Shown piece after piece: positions 24,480-33,765 of a stretch of DNA of 64,000 nucleotides. The position numbers were made by a program, and so were the translations under genes. The notes under the pieces were generated by a model, which was given only the letters and a program-made list of their open reading frames with translations, was not told the origin of the DNA and did not search any database. The stretch comes from Pelagicoccus enzymogenes (GTDB lineage: Bacteria; Verrucomicrobiota; Verrucomicrobiia; Opitutales; Opitutaceae). How positions within the stretch are numbered: the stretch's first letter is position 1; each line of letters begins with the position of its first letter. The stretch spans positions 379,501-443,500 of the forward strand of contig NZ_JACYFG010000006.1 of assembly GCF_014803405.1 (NCBI RefSeq). Direction: 5' to 3'.

Positions 24480-26924
24480 CTAAGCGTAGGCCTTCAGCTC
24501 CTTGTCGGAAACGACCTGCTGGCGCGGCTCGCTTCCTTGGCCGCGAGCTTCCCCTTGATCAGCGGAGCCATCGGCGAATCCCCTTGGGTTGGAAGCTTGC
24601 TTGGCGCCGCGACCGCGGCCGTCGCCCATTCTTCCCTCAGCTTGGCGATCCTGCTTGGAAGCGAAGTCGCTGTGGTTTTCGAATGAGGAGGAAGAATCCT
24701 TGCCCATCTCGGAATTTTGGAAATGCGGCGTGGAGAGCTTAACGCCCTTCTGGTTCCAATCGTTGGCCAACTCGCCCCAGTTCGCCTTGATCGCCGCTTC
24801 GAGTCCGACCACGTCGGTCTGCATGGATGTCGCAACCTTTCCGCCCTCCATCGAGATGCTCAGCTTGAGGCTGCCTCCCCCTTCGAAAGTGAGCTTCAGG
24901 TTCATCGCACCCGACTTGTCGGTAACCAGACGATCGATGCTCTTGGTCAAAGTCGCCACCACTTCCTTCACTTCCGCAGCCGTCTTGCTCACGTAGGATG
25001 TTTGACGGGCCTTGCTGGCGGCTTCGGTACGGCGATTGGCCGCCGCTTCTACCTTCGCGTCAAAAGACTGTCCTCCATCGAGCGGCTTGTCGCTGCTCTT
25101 GGAAGCGGAAGCTTGTTTCAGCGAGGCTGCAAAATCTTGCTTGGCGGCGGGATCGCCATCCGAGTTTTGCGAACTACCCTGCTGGGCGCCCTGAGCGTTC
25201 AAGCTGTTAGCCATGGTCTGGGCTCCGCCTGACACGCCACCAACTGCCGTTGTCGCAGGTGAATTCGTAGGGGCGGCGGCACTGCGAGCTTGCCCGCTAG
25301 CGGGCTGAGCACGGGTTGCAGCGGCGGCAACTGACTCGCGAGCGAATTGGTTCGCAGTCACTTTGGCGGAAGTTGTCGCCTGGCCCGTTCTGCCATCCAC
25401 CACCACGCCCTCTTGAGCGTTGGACTTGCCTTGAGACGAGGCTTCAACTGCAGCCTTGCTGTTGCCAGCCCCACGCTGTTGGGCGCTCGCCAAGCCGTCT
25501 CGTTTGCTCATGTCAGCGTTGGAAAATTCCTTGGTTTCGGCCTTTGCGATTTCGCCCAGTCGGGGAGTCGCAGCCACTTCGCTGGCGGGAGCTTTGCTCG
25601 CCGCCTCAAGCGGAACGGCTACTCCCTGAGGAGCGGATTGGCTCGACCCGGCAGGCGACTGGGCTGCAGGAGCGCTTGGCTTGGCGGCAGCTGTCTTGGC
25701 AAACGCCTCGCTCACCGCTTCCTTGGCCTTCGCCACGTCAAATCCCAATCCTTCCTTCGCCGCAGGCGTGTCCTTGCTCAGACCAAGCGTTTCCTTGGCA
25801 GGAACGTGAGTTTCCGAAACAGGCTTGTTCGCTGGAGCCTCAGGCTTGCTGGATCCTACCGAACTCATCTCGGGCTTGGAGGTTTTATCGGCTGCAGGAG
25901 TCGCAACCGCTTCGCCTTCCGGTTTCGCTACCGCGAGCGGCTTGGCGGAGGGCACCGGAGTCGCAGGCGCTTCCGCTTTGGCTTCAGCAGGCTTGCTCGC
26001 TGCTGGATTCGTCGTCACTGCGGCCTGAGCTTGAGTAGCAGCTTGTGATGGTAGTTGCGTCTTACCGCCTTCCGTAGGAACTTGAGTATTCGGATTTCCA
26101 TTACCCGATTTCGGTTGAGCAACTGCCGAAGGAACTGCGGCCTGCTGAGGAGCTTGGGCCTTTTCAACAGGCCCCGAAGGATTCGCAGGAGACTGGGTCG
26201 TCGCCGGGACTGCTGCAGACTGGGCAACTGTTGCCTGGGCTTCCTGCTGGAGTCCTGGAGCCTGGGCTGGCTGAGCCGCGGCGCCCTGCACAGGCGGGGG
26301 CGATACCAGAGCTTGGGCAGGAGTTGACTTCGGAGCGGGCTTGCTGGGCACAGCCTCCATCCGCTTTTCCTTTCCGGTCGACTCGTCCTCGGCGAGGTCT
26401 TCCGAAACCGCCTTCCCTTGAGAGGAGGATTCAGAGCTCGGTGCAGGCCCCTTCTCCGCTGCGGGTCGTTCGCTCTGGGAGAACTCGTTTCCTCCCTTCG
26501 CCTTGGGCGTATCAAAGCTGGAACCGGCTTGGAATTCGTTCACGCTCGCTTCGGGCGCGGCGCGTGAGGTGGCTACGCTGCCGAAAGTGTTTCCGCCGAA
26601 GGCAGCGCCTCCGAAGCTGCCGAAACGGCGGCCGGAAAAGCTCGGGGTGGACTGCACGCCCAATTCGCTGCCGACATTGCGGCCTGTGTTGGAATCTTGG
26701 CTTTCTTCCTTTTCTCCCTTTTCTTCAAGAGCTGCGGATCCGGACTTGTCGGAACCAAAAAGCTTCTGGGCGCCGTTGATGGCTTTTTCCCAAAGACTGT
26801 TGAGGGGGCGATCCTTGCCTCCGGTAGAGCTTCCTTGCATTGACGTCCAAGACCCAAAGCTGGCGGACGACGATTCGACTTCACGTACCGCTGGCTTGGA
26901 TACGCTGGTAGGCTCTATTGGCAT
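24480..26924 (-). CDS. fliK: Hook-length control protein FliK
   Basis: Secreted molecular ruler that ends hook growth and switches FlhB specificity. The 814 residues are mostly a low-complexity Ala/Pro/Ser/Lys/Gln region (about 100-640), as expected for the ruler. The conserved C-terminal domain (about 650-750) contains KEVVATLTKSIDRLVTDKSG and MNLKLTFEGGGSLKLSISME, with VGLEAAIKANWGELANDWNQ. It is about twice the length of the Salmonella protein (405), which pairs with the unusually long hook protein here. It ends the flgB operon. Confidence 0.88.
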   Translation of the reverse strand: MPIEPTSVSKPAVREVESSSASFGSWTSMQGSSTGGKDRPLNSLWEKAINGAQKLFGSDKSGSAALEEKGEKEESQDSNTGRNVGSELGVQSTPSFSGRRFGSFGGAAFGGNTFGSVATSRAAPEASVNEFQAGSSFDTPKAKGGNEFSQSERPAAEKGPAPSSESSSQGKAVSEDLAEDESTGKEKRMEAVPSKPAPKSTPAQALVSPPPVQGAAAQPAQAPGLQQEAQATVAQSAAVPATTQSPANPSGPVEKAQAPQQAAVPSAVAQPKSGNGNPNTQVPTEGGKTQLPSQAATQAQAAVTTNPAASKPAEAKAEAPATPVPSAKPLAVAKPEGEAVATPAADKTSKPEMSSVGSSKPEAPANKPVSETHVPAKETLGLSKDTPAAKEGLGFDVAKAKEAVSEAFAKTAAAKPSAPAAQSPAGSSQSAPQGVAVPLEAASKAPASEVAATPRLGEIAKAETKEFSNADMSKRDGLASAQQRGAGNSKAAVEASSQGKSNAQEGVVVDGRTGQATTSAKVTANQFARESVAAAATRAQPASGQARSAAAPTNSPATTAVGGVSGGAQTMANSLNAQGAQQGSSQNSDGDPAAKQDFAASLKQASASKSSDKPLDGGQSFDAKVEAAANRRTEAASKARQTSYVSKTAAEVKEVVATLTKSIDRLVTDKSGAMNLKLTFEGGGSLKLSISMEGGKVATSMQTDVVGLEAAIKANWGELANDWNQKGVKLSTPHFQNSEMGKDSSSSFENHSDFASKQDRQAEGRMGDGRGRGAKQASNPRGFADGSADQGEARGQGSEPRQQVVSDKELKAYA

Positions 26925-26926
26925 AA

Positions 26927-27547
26927 TTAATTTTGGGCTAAGTTGTCCTTTGTATTGTCCGAAAAGAGTCGGAGCATATCGGAAATCTTGGCCGCCCGGC
27001 GCACCTGTTCCGCTATACCGCCATTCGCAGTCGCCATCTCTTGGAGAACAGCGCCCACAGTGTCGGATTTCATGAAAAACAGGATCTTCACGACTGTGGA
27101 GTCGTCGAGGTCCCGGAAAATGTTAACCGTCGCATCGGGAGTGAGCGTGGCATAGACCTTGGCCAGGCGCTTGAGGTTCTCCACTTCGTCGGACTCGAGC
27201 TTAACAACGCCTTCCAAGAGATGCTCTCGCATCCGCTCGACCTGGGTTTTGATTTCCTCAATCTCTGCACGATCCGCTCCGAGACGGGCTTCATAAGCGT
27301 TCAACTCTTCCTCACGCGCATCCAACATCATGATACGTTCGTGCAGCTCGCGTTCGAGCTGGGTGATGTACTCCGACGCGAATCCCCACTCGAAGGGTTT
27401 CGGCTCCTCGCGCTTAATCACCACAGCCGACGCTTCCGGCTCGGGAAAAAGTTCCGACCAATACATCTTCAAAGCGACAAACTGCGTCCCGACCATGAGG
27501 ACGAGAGCGATCAATGCGATGACCAGGGGTTTAGATAGCATTTGCAT
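26927..27547 (-). CDS. MotE/FliG-like coiled-coil membrane protein
   Basis: The 206 residues comprise one N-terminal membrane helix (ALIALVLMVGTQFVALKMYW), a coiled coil (about 60-125, including ITQLERELHERIMMLDAREE), and a C-terminal MgtE_N/FliG-like domain with VYATLTPDATVNIFRDLDDS and VVKILFFMKSDTVGAVLQEM. The architecture matches MotE-type proteins, which chaperone MotC/PflA-like stator parts or sit near fliJ in other phyla. Here it lies between fliJ and fliK with gaps of 2-5 bases. The helix-coil-domain layout suggests a periplasmic C-terminal domain. Function at the motor is inferred. Confidence 0.75.
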   Translation of the reverse strand: MQMLSKPLVIALIALVLMVGTQFVALKMYWSELFPEPEASAVVIKREEPKPFEWGFASEYITQLERELHERIMMLDAREEELNAYEARLGADRAEIEEIKTQVERMREHLLEGVVKLESDEVENLKRLAKVYATLTPDATVNIFRDLDDSTVVKILFFMKSDTVGAVLQEMATANGGIAEQVRRAAKISDMLRLFSDNTKDNLAQN

Positions 27548-27552
27548 AACGA

Positions 27553-27993
27553 CTAGCGAGCGCTCCTCCGCGCGTTGTAGATGTCTTCAATTTCGTTCGC
27601 TTCCTGCTTCAGCGCTTCAGCGGTGTACTCTTGAAAGCGTTTTTCCTTGAGGTTCGTGACGACCTTGCGATTGCGGGACGCTTCCTGCAGGGCTTGCATC
27701 GCCTTGGCTCGGCGTTCTTGAGCCTTTTTCATAAGCTCGCGGGCTTCTTCCGTCTGGCGTTTCAGTTCCGCCACCTGATTGGCCAAGCCCATCCGATCCA
27801 TGGGAGAAAAGCGTCGTCCGCTCTCGCCATCCCACGATGCGTAGGTGCCTGACACGGAATCCTCCAACTGGGCGATGTGCTGGTTGATGCGCTCGACTTG
27901 GGCATTCACCTCGGACAAGGCCATGCGAGCGTTCTGCTCGTCGCGCTCCCGCAGGACCAGCAAGGGATCTAGAATAAAAGTAAACTTCTTCAT
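27553..27993 (-). CDS. fliJ: Flagellar export protein FliJ
   Basis: Coiled-coil stalk of the export ATPase, comparable to the gamma subunit of ATP synthase. The 146 residues are almost entirely helical: KFTFILDPLLVLRERDEQNA at the start and a C-terminal coil with QEASRNRKVVTNLKEKRFQE. The N-terminal pattern F-x-L-x-P-L-L-x-L-R-E-x-x-E is typical. It overlaps the end of fliI by 4 bases. Confidence 0.9.
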   Translation of the reverse strand: MKKFTFILDPLLVLRERDEQNARMALSEVNAQVERINQHIAQLEDSVSGTYASWDGESGRRFSPMDRMGLANQVAELKRQTEEARELMKKAQERRAKAMQALQEASRNRKVVTNLKEKRFQEYTAEALKQEANEIEDIYNARRSAR

Positions 27994-29312
27994 CGGATCA
28001 GAGCAGCAAGTTTCTGGTAGCTTTCATTCCGAGGAACGCTCTCGGTGTAGCCTTGTTTCAGATAGTTCATCACGCGCTCGTTGGCGATGATAGCAGCGTC
28101 GATCCGCTGGTTCGCTCCACGCACGTAAGCGCCCAGATTGACGATGTCCTCATTCTTTCGATACAAGGCAAGGTAGTCGCGAGCGAGACCCGCCGTCGCG
28201 AGCTCCTCCTCGCTGGAAATGTCATTACGCAAGCGGCTTATGCTCTCCAGCACGTCAATCGCTGGAAAATGGTTAGCCGTAGCCAGCTGACGAGAAAGCA
28301 CGATGTGCCCGTCGAGAATACCGCGAACCGCGTCCGCGATGGGCTCGTTCAAGTCGTCCCCTTCTACCAGCACGGTATAGAACGCGGTGATGGACCCCTT
28401 GTCCGAATTGCCCGTACGCTCCAACAAGCGCGGCAGCGTCGAAAACACCGACGGGGTATAACCGCGGCTGGCAGGCGGTTCGCCCACAGCCAAGCCCACC
28501 TCGCGCTGAGCCATGGCGTAACGCGTGACGGAATCCATCAGGAATAGGACTTTTTTGCCGGCATCCCGGAAATTCTCGGCAATGCTGGTCGCCATGTTGG
28601 CGGCTCGCAAACGCATCGGAGCCGACTGGTCGGAAGTAGCCACCACCACCACCGTACGAGCCATGCCCTCAGGACCGAGGTCCTTCTCGATGAACTCGCG
28701 CAACTCGCGACCACGCTCACCGACCAGAGCGATTACGTTGACGTCTGCCTTGGAACCGCGGGCAAGCATGCCGAGCAAAGTCGATTTACCCACACCCGAT
28801 CCGGCAAAAACTCCCATACGCTGCCCTTCCCCCACCGGAGAAAAGAGATCGATGGCCTTCACGCCGGTATTGAAGGGCTCCGAAATACGTTGACGCAAAA
28901 GCGGGTTCGGCACCTTGCCGGTCGACGCGCTCGGCTTCTGGTAGTGCATGGGGCCGATCCCATCGATGGGTCGACCGAGGCCATCGACCACGCGACCGAG
29001 TACCTCGTTGCCCGCAGGCACCTTGTTGAAACCGCTGCTCAACTTCACGTCGCAGCCGGGATGCACGCCCGCTACGTCGCCAAGCGGCATGAGCAAAATC
29101 CGTTGTTCGCGGAAGCCAACAACTTCCGCGTAAACCTTCACCGCAGTGCCTGGGGACGTGATCTCGCAAACCTCGCCCAAGCTCGCTTGAGGCCCTTCTG
29201 ACTCCACAATCAAACCGGTTACTTGGGCAACCTTACCCAAGTGGCTAAGCGTATCCAAGGCGCCAACACGCGCTCCGATATCGGAAGCCCAATCTGGAAG
29301 CAAACGGTTCAT
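27990..29312 (-). CDS. fliI: Flagellar export ATPase FliI
   Basis: Hexameric ATPase that prepares substrates for export. It has the F1-beta-like fold with the P-loop FAGSGVGKSTLLGMLARGSK near residues 168-188. The VNVIALVGERGRELREFIEK motif follows, then the Walker B region KKVLFLMDSVTRYAMAQREV with GLAVGEPPASRGYTPSVFST. At 440 residues it has standard length. It overlaps fliH and fliJ by 4 bases each. Confidence 0.98.
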   Translation of the reverse strand: MNRLLPDWASDIGARVGALDTLSHLGKVAQVTGLIVESEGPQASLGEVCEITSPGTAVKVYAEVVGFREQRILLMPLGDVAGVHPGCDVKLSSGFNKVPAGNEVLGRVVDGLGRPIDGIGPMHYQKPSASTGKVPNPLLRQRISEPFNTGVKAIDLFSPVGEGQRMGVFAGSGVGKSTLLGMLARGSKADVNVIALVGERGRELREFIEKDLGPEGMARTVVVVATSDQSAPMRLRAANMATSIAENFRDAGKKVLFLMDSVTRYAMAQREVGLAVGEPPASRGYTPSVFSTLPRLLERTGNSDKGSITAFYTVLVEGDDLNEPIADAVRGILDGHIVLSRQLATANHFPAIDVLESISRLRNDISSEEELATAGLARDYLALYRKNEDIVNLGAYVRGANQRIDAAIIANERVMNYLKQGYTESVPRNESYQKLAALIR

Positions 29313-29905
29313 GAGGGACGCAAGCTCTCCCCTAGCTTGTGAAGCTTGTTCGCGATCGTTCCGTCGATCTTGCCAAAACGGCTGGAAAGGATGCAGTCGC
29401 CGCGACGCAACATGTCGTCGGCCACGAACTCAAGGCCCGGATGCTTCGCTTTCAAATTCGAATCGAGCTCGGTCAGCAAAGCGATATCGGCGGAATGCAG
29501 GCGCACTTCCATGCGCTCGTCCTCCAGCCCTGCTTCCTTCACCACGCCTTCGACAACGGCTTCGATCGCCTCTGCAGGCATTTCGAAACCGCCGAGCGTT
29601 TGCTTAACGCACTCGTAGGTCAGCGTCATGAGCGCTTCGCGAGCTTCGCCTACGATCGTGGTAAACTTGTTTTCCAACTCCGAGAAAGTCCCTTCTCGCA
29701 AAGCGTTGATCTCGGAACGAAAATCGAGGATCTGTTGGTTGTACTGGGAGCTCGCGTCTTCGTATCCAGTCTTGTAGGACGCGTCCACTTCTTGCTTGTG
29801 GGCAAGACTGTCCACGCGCGGTTGACCGTCGTAAGCGACTGCCAACGACACCAGCTTGTCCTCCAGAACGAGGCGGTGCTTCTTAGACTGTTTGGCCGCC
29901 ACCAT
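29309..29905 (-). CDS. fliH: Flagellar export regulator FliH
   Basis: Binds FliI and links it to the C ring, comparable to the peripheral stalk of ATP synthase. The 198 residues show an N-terminal charged part, a helical middle (EINALREGTFSELENKFTTI) and a C-terminal domain ECVKQTLGGFEMPAEAIEAV with EVRLHSADIALLTELDSNLK. The last part (LRRGDCILSSRFGKIDGTIA) corresponds to the conserved G-x-C-x-V-x-T-x-x-G-x-I-D segment. It overlaps the end of fliG by 23 bases. Confidence 0.9.
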   Translation of the reverse strand: MVAAKQSKKHRLVLEDKLVSLAVAYDGQPRVDSLAHKQEVDASYKTGYEDASSQYNQQILDFRSEINALREGTFSELENKFTTIVGEAREALMTLTYECVKQTLGGFEMPAEAIEAVVEGVVKEAGLEDERMEVRLHSADIALLTELDSNLKAKHPGLEFVADDMLRRGDCILSSRFGKIDGTIANKLHKLGESLRPS

Positions 29906-30890
29906 CGAGTGAGATCTCCTCTTGTTCTTCCAGTCTGCGTACCACTTGGATAACGCGTTCCTGGGCTGCTTCCACTTCGGTCAGCTTGACCGGCCCCATC
30001 ATTTCGAGCTCTTCCTTCAACGTTTCCGCCGCCCGCTTGGATACCGCGTCCATGACGGCCTCCTTGAGCGAATCGGTCGCCGACTTGAGGGCGATAATGA
30101 GGTCGCCCGAATCCACCTCGCGCATGATGCGCTGCAGATCTGGGAGCTCGAGACGGGAAAGGTCTTCGAAGCTGAACATCTTCTTGCGAATCTCCGCCCC
30201 GAGGGCTGGGTTGCGCTCTTCGATGTTGGTGAGGATCGACTTGCTGTCCTCCTTTTCCAGAGTGTTGAGCAAGTCTGCCACCATGCGAATGCCGCCGCTC
30301 TTGTTGAGCGTGGTCTTCTGCTTCGTATCCAAATTCTTAGAGAGCGCATTAGCGACCTTGTTGATCAGCTCCAGCGAAGTCGGCTCCATGATACCGAGGC
30401 GTTCGATAACTTCCTCGCGCACCTCGTGGTTGAACATGCCGAGGATCGGGCCAGCCTTGTCGCGCTCGAGATATGAGAGCACGAAAGCGATGGTCTGAGC
30501 CTGTTCGGTCTTGATCATGTTGAAGATCTGACGCGGCTCCATCTGCTCGATTTCCTTGATGACCTCGGCAGAGTTGCTCGTCGGCGCGATGCGTTCCAAG
30601 ATGCTGGTCGCCTTGAAGTCGCCCTTGGCGATCTCCAATGCGCGACGGGTGTAGAGCGGACCGCCTAACAAGGATCCGTAGCTGGAAAGGATGAAACTGG
30701 AGAACTCTTCCACCGCAGCTTTCTGCAGGTCGGTCTCGATGGCGGAGATGTTGGTCATCTCCTTACAGATGATCTCGATGGATTCGTCGTCGAATTCCTT
30801 GAGAACGTGGGCCGCGGCTTCAGGACCGATCACCACCAAGAAGGTGGCGAGGCGCTGCACGCGAGAAAGGCTTTTGTAATCGGCAGGCAT
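29883..30890 (-). CDS. fliG: Flagellar motor switch protein FliG
   Basis: Rotor protein that contacts the stator. The N-terminal domain begins SLSRVQRLATFLVVIGPEAA with HVLKEFDDESIEIICKEMTN. The middle domain has QMEPRQIFNMIKTEQAQTIA and the EHPQ-like helix region. The C-terminal torque domain carries EIRKKMFSFEDLSRLELPDL with QRIMREVDSGDLIIALKSAT, containing the charged residues that meet MotA. At 335 residues it matches the family. Confidence 0.97.
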   Translation of the reverse strand: MPADYKSLSRVQRLATFLVVIGPEAAAHVLKEFDDESIEIICKEMTNISAIETDLQKAAVEEFSSFILSSYGSLLGGPLYTRRALEIAKGDFKATSILERIAPTSNSAEVIKEIEQMEPRQIFNMIKTEQAQTIAFVLSYLERDKAGPILGMFNHEVREEVIERLGIMEPTSLELINKVANALSKNLDTKQKTTLNKSGGIRMVADLLNTLEKEDSKSILTNIEERNPALGAEIRKKMFSFEDLSRLELPDLQRIMREVDSGDLIIALKSATDSLKEAVMDAVSKRAAETLKEELEMMGPVKLTEVEAAQERVIQVVRRLEEQEEISLDGGGQTV

Positions 30891-30895
30891 AGGAA

Positions 30896-32476
30896 CTACT
30901 TCTTATTGACTTCCTCTCCAATCCATTCGCGCAGCGAGACGCCTATGTTGGCGGGCTTTTGGCGAATGAGTTCGTTAAGCATTTCGGGAGTGACCTGGCT
31001 GGTGTCTTCCATCTTGCGGGTCTCTAGCATCTGCTCTGGCTGGAGCACCTCGATGGAGATCTTCTCAGGCTTGTAGCGCTTGAGCATCTGCATGAAGAAG
31101 ATGATCACGCCGAGGCCGAGCACCGCGCCGACCGCGTTTTTTCCGATCTCGATGTAGCGCTGGAAGTTCGCCTCCTCCTTGAGCAGGTCGCCATGGTCTT
31201 CAAAAGGATCCGCCGCAAAGGCCATTTCCTTAACGGTCACGAAGTCGGCCGCTTGCTGGCCCGGGGCGAGTTGGATGCCGAGGGCAGTCAAAACGATGTC
31301 CTCCAGCTCCTGCAGCTCTTCGGTCGTGCGGTTGGCGAGTTCCATGTTCCCGCCTACGTTCTTCATTTGCTTGGCCACTACCAGCGATGCGGTGAGGCGC
31401 TTGATCGCCCCTGGATTCTGCACGCTGCTAACCACCCGCTCGTTGATCTCGAAATTTTCCGTGCGGGTCTTGTTCTTGTCCTCACGCTCCTTGATGGTGG
31501 AGAAAGAACCGCCCGCTGCCGACCCCGCGCCAGGAGTATTGGCCGAGATTCCAGCGGCCGTGGAAGAGGCATCGCCAGTGGTCTCGCGCTCGATCTGCGA
31601 GTCGTCGTCGGTAATAGTGGAGCGCGCCACTTGGCTTTCTGGATCGTAGATCTTTTCGGTGGTCTGAACCGACGAGGTGTCGATATCCACTGCTACGCGA
31701 ACTTCTGATTGATTGGGGCCGAGAACGCGGTCGAGCATGGACTGTACCTTGTTGGTGAAGTAGCTTTCCATCGACTTGCGGTACTTCATGACGTCGCTGG
31801 TCATTCCGCCGCCCAGTCCGTCGCTGCGTAGTTCCTCGCTCAATACAGTTCCCATGCTGTCAACGACTACCACGTCGTTGACGTTGAGACGCTGGATGGC
31901 GTTGGCCACCAAGTGGCGGATGGAATTGACGGTGCTGGAAGTCAGTCCGCCGCCGTCGACAAAGACCGATGCGGTGGGGCGGTCTTGGCCTTCGCTGCGA
32001 GAGAGCAGACGATTTTCGGGCATGACCACCATGACGCGAGCGGACTCGATCCCGTCAAACTGCGAGATGGTGCGGGAGAGTTCGCCCTGAACCGCACGCA
32101 AGAAATTCGTGCGTTGCACGAAATCGCTGATGCCGAAGCTGCCTTCGTCGAAGAGCTCGAAGCCTGGGCCGCTGCCACCCGCTGGGATGCCTTCCGTAGC
32201 GAGCTCCATGCGCAGGCGATGCACCTGAGAAGCTTCCACGTAGATGGAGTTTCCGCCAGAACCGGTCTCGAACTTGATTCCCTTCTGCTCCAGCTTGGCC
32301 ACGATCTTACCCGCTTCTTCTGGAGAAAGCTTTCCGTAGAGCAGCTGCAGATCCGGCTGAGCCGCCCAGATCATCATGCCAATCATGGCGAGGAGAACGA
32401 GGCCGGAAGCGAGGATGAGCGAGATGCGTTGGTTTGCTCCCAACGACTGCCAGATTTCTTTAAATTGATTAGCCAT
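30896..32476 (-). CDS. fliF: Flagellar MS-ring protein FliF
   Basis: Forms the MS ring in the inner membrane. Two membrane helices flank the large periplasmic part: the first at residues about 18-40 (ISLILASGLVLLAMIGMMIW), the second near 443-465 (VGAVLGLGVIIFFMQML). The ring-building motifs include LLYGKLSPEEAGKIVAKLEQ and QGELSRTISQFDGIESARVM. The cytoplasmic C terminus (DTSQVTPEMLNELIRQKPAN) binds FliG, encoded 5 bases downstream. Length 526 is normal. Confidence 0.97.
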   Translation of the reverse strand: MANQFKEIWQSLGANQRISLILASGLVLLAMIGMMIWAAQPDLQLLYGKLSPEEAGKIVAKLEQKGIKFETGSGGNSIYVEASQVHRLRMELATEGIPAGGSGPGFELFDEGSFGISDFVQRTNFLRAVQGELSRTISQFDGIESARVMVVMPENRLLSRSEGQDRPTASVFVDGGGLTSSTVNSIRHLVANAIQRLNVNDVVVVDSMGTVLSEELRSDGLGGGMTSDVMKYRKSMESYFTNKVQSMLDRVLGPNQSEVRVAVDIDTSSVQTTEKIYDPESQVARSTITDDDSQIERETTGDASSTAAGISANTPGAGSAAGGSFSTIKEREDKNKTRTENFEINERVVSSVQNPGAIKRLTASLVVAKQMKNVGGNMELANRTTEELQELEDIVLTALGIQLAPGQQAADFVTVKEMAFAADPFEDHGDLLKEEANFQRYIEIGKNAVGAVLGLGVIIFFMQMLKRYKPEKISIEVLQPEQMLETRKMEDTSQVTPEMLNELIRQKPANIGVSLREWIGEEVNKK

Positions 32477-32508
32477 AGTAGTTATTTCCTATCGTATCAG
32501 TGGCTTAA

Positions 32509-32856
32509 CTACACTGGCATCTTCATCAGTTCCTGATAGGACTGAACGAGCTTGTTGCGAATTTCGACCATCATGTTGAAGGCGACTCCTGCCTCCTGGC
32601 TGGCGATCATCGCCTGGTGAACGTTGTCTGCCTCCCCGAGCAAAACCTTGTTGGACTCGGCAGCGGCGACCTTGTGCTTGGCGTCGACTTCATGGATGAA
32701 CTTGCCGATCACTCCGTCGAAGGCCTTGGCTTCGGAAGCTCTATTGAGCGAGTCGGTCGGGTTCTGGAACTCGACGCTTTGAAGCTTCTTTTGGTGCTCG
32801 AGCTGGTTGGTCTTGAAGAGCTGCTGCGCTGCGAGATTGGATACAGAGTCTATCAT
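32509..32856 (-). CDS. fliE: Hook-basal body protein FliE
   Basis: Joins the MS ring to the rod. The 115 residues show SFxxxL-like helices, with VAAAESNKVLLGEADNVHQA and MIASQEAGVAFNMMVEIRNK, then LVQSYQELMKMPV, the conserved FliE C terminus. It lies between flgC and fliF. Confidence 0.94.
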   Translation of the reverse strand: MIDSVSNLAAQQLFKTNQLEHQKKLQSVEFQNPTDSLNRASEAKAFDGVIGKFIHEVDAKHKVAAAESNKVLLGEADNVHQAMIASQEAGVAFNMMVEIRNKLVQSYQELMKMPV

Positions 32857-32910
32857 GGGGAAGTGGCGCTAACGGTGTAGGAAAGTGGTATTCAAGAGTT
32901 GGGCCGGCGA

Positions 32911-33342
32911 TTAGTGCTTACCGATCTTCAAGGCTTGCTGAGCCATTTGCTTGGAGGTGCGGACGACTTGCAGGTTCGCTTCGTAAGAGCGGGAGGCGGA
33001 AATGAGGTCCACCATCTCATGGGTGAGGTTGACGTTGGGCAGTCGAACCATGCCCTTCTCGTCAGCATCGGGATGCCCTGGGTTGAAGACCAGCGGCCCC
33101 GCTGTCTCGTCCGTCACGATGTTGCGAACGTTCACGCCTTGGGCGGTTTGCATCTGGCCGTTCTGGTCGCGGCCAAGCTCGAGGAGCTTCGCCTCGAACT
33201 GGACGGTCTGGCGCTGGTAAGGCTTGCCGTCCGGACCCCGCGTGGTGTGGGCGTTGGCGATGTTCTGCCCGATGATGTCCATGCGGAGCTTCTCTGCCTG
33301 CAGTGCAGAGGAGGTGGAGTCGATGCCTGGCATTAAGTTCAT
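32911..33342 (-). CDS. flgC: Proximal rod protein FlgC
   Basis: Proximal rod subunit. The N terminus MNLMPGIDSTSSALQAEKLR with MDIIGQNIANAHTTRGPDGK and the C terminus PNVNLTHEMVDLISASRSYE with ANLQVVRTSKQMAQQALKIG are canonical. At 143 residues it has normal length. It follows flgB by 30 bases. Confidence 0.97.
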   Translation of the reverse strand: MNLMPGIDSTSSALQAEKLRMDIIGQNIANAHTTRGPDGKPYQRQTVQFEAKLLELGRDQNGQMQTAQGVNVRNIVTDETAGPLVFNPGHPDADEKGMVRLPNVNLTHEMVDLISASRSYEANLQVVRTSKQMAQQALKIGKH

Positions 33343-33372
33343 AGCGGGTGTCTATCTAATAGAGGTGATCCT

Positions 33373-33753
33373 TTAAACGCGGCCGGAAATGGCAGTCTTC
33401 AGGCGGTTGAGCGAAGTAGAGGTGTAGTTCGCCAAAAATTCGTACTGGATCGCGTTCTTCTGCATCGCGAGCATCTCCTGGTCGATCTGGACGTTGTTCC
33501 CGTCCGCTCGTTGGTTGGGAGATTCGAGATCGCGTACGGTCCGGAATTCGAGGTTGCGGATCTCGTTGACGTCGTTGGTGGCAGCAGCGCGCTTCAGCTG
33601 GGCGTCGAAGCTCGTCTCGATGTCCATGCGCTTGTAGCCAGGGGTCTCCACATTCGCCAAGTTCGAGGCGATCGCGTTCTGCTTGGCGTGGGACACGTCC
33701 AACAGCTTTTTGGCCAAGACGTAATTTTCGCGCTGCATGAGATCATCTATCAT
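33373..33753 (-). CDS. flgB: Proximal rod protein FlgB
   Basis: Innermost rod subunit. The protein begins MIDDLMQRENYVLAKKLLDV and carries the axial motif KQNAIASNLANVETPGYKRM; the C terminus includes NVQIDQEMLAMQKNAIQYEF. The ATG at 33753 is preferred over a GTG at 33762 because it gives the family's N-terminal spacing and the GTG lies upstream of the predicted transcription start. 126 residues. It heads the longest flagellar operon and appears to have essentially no leader. Confidence 0.94.
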   Translation of the reverse strand: MIDDLMQRENYVLAKKLLDVSHAKQNAIASNLANVETPGYKRMDIETSFDAQLKRAAATNDVNEIRNLEFRTVRDLESPNQRADGNNVQIDQEMLAMQKNAIQYEFLANYTSTSLNRLKTAISGRV

Positions 33754-33765
33754 GCCTCGCACTAA

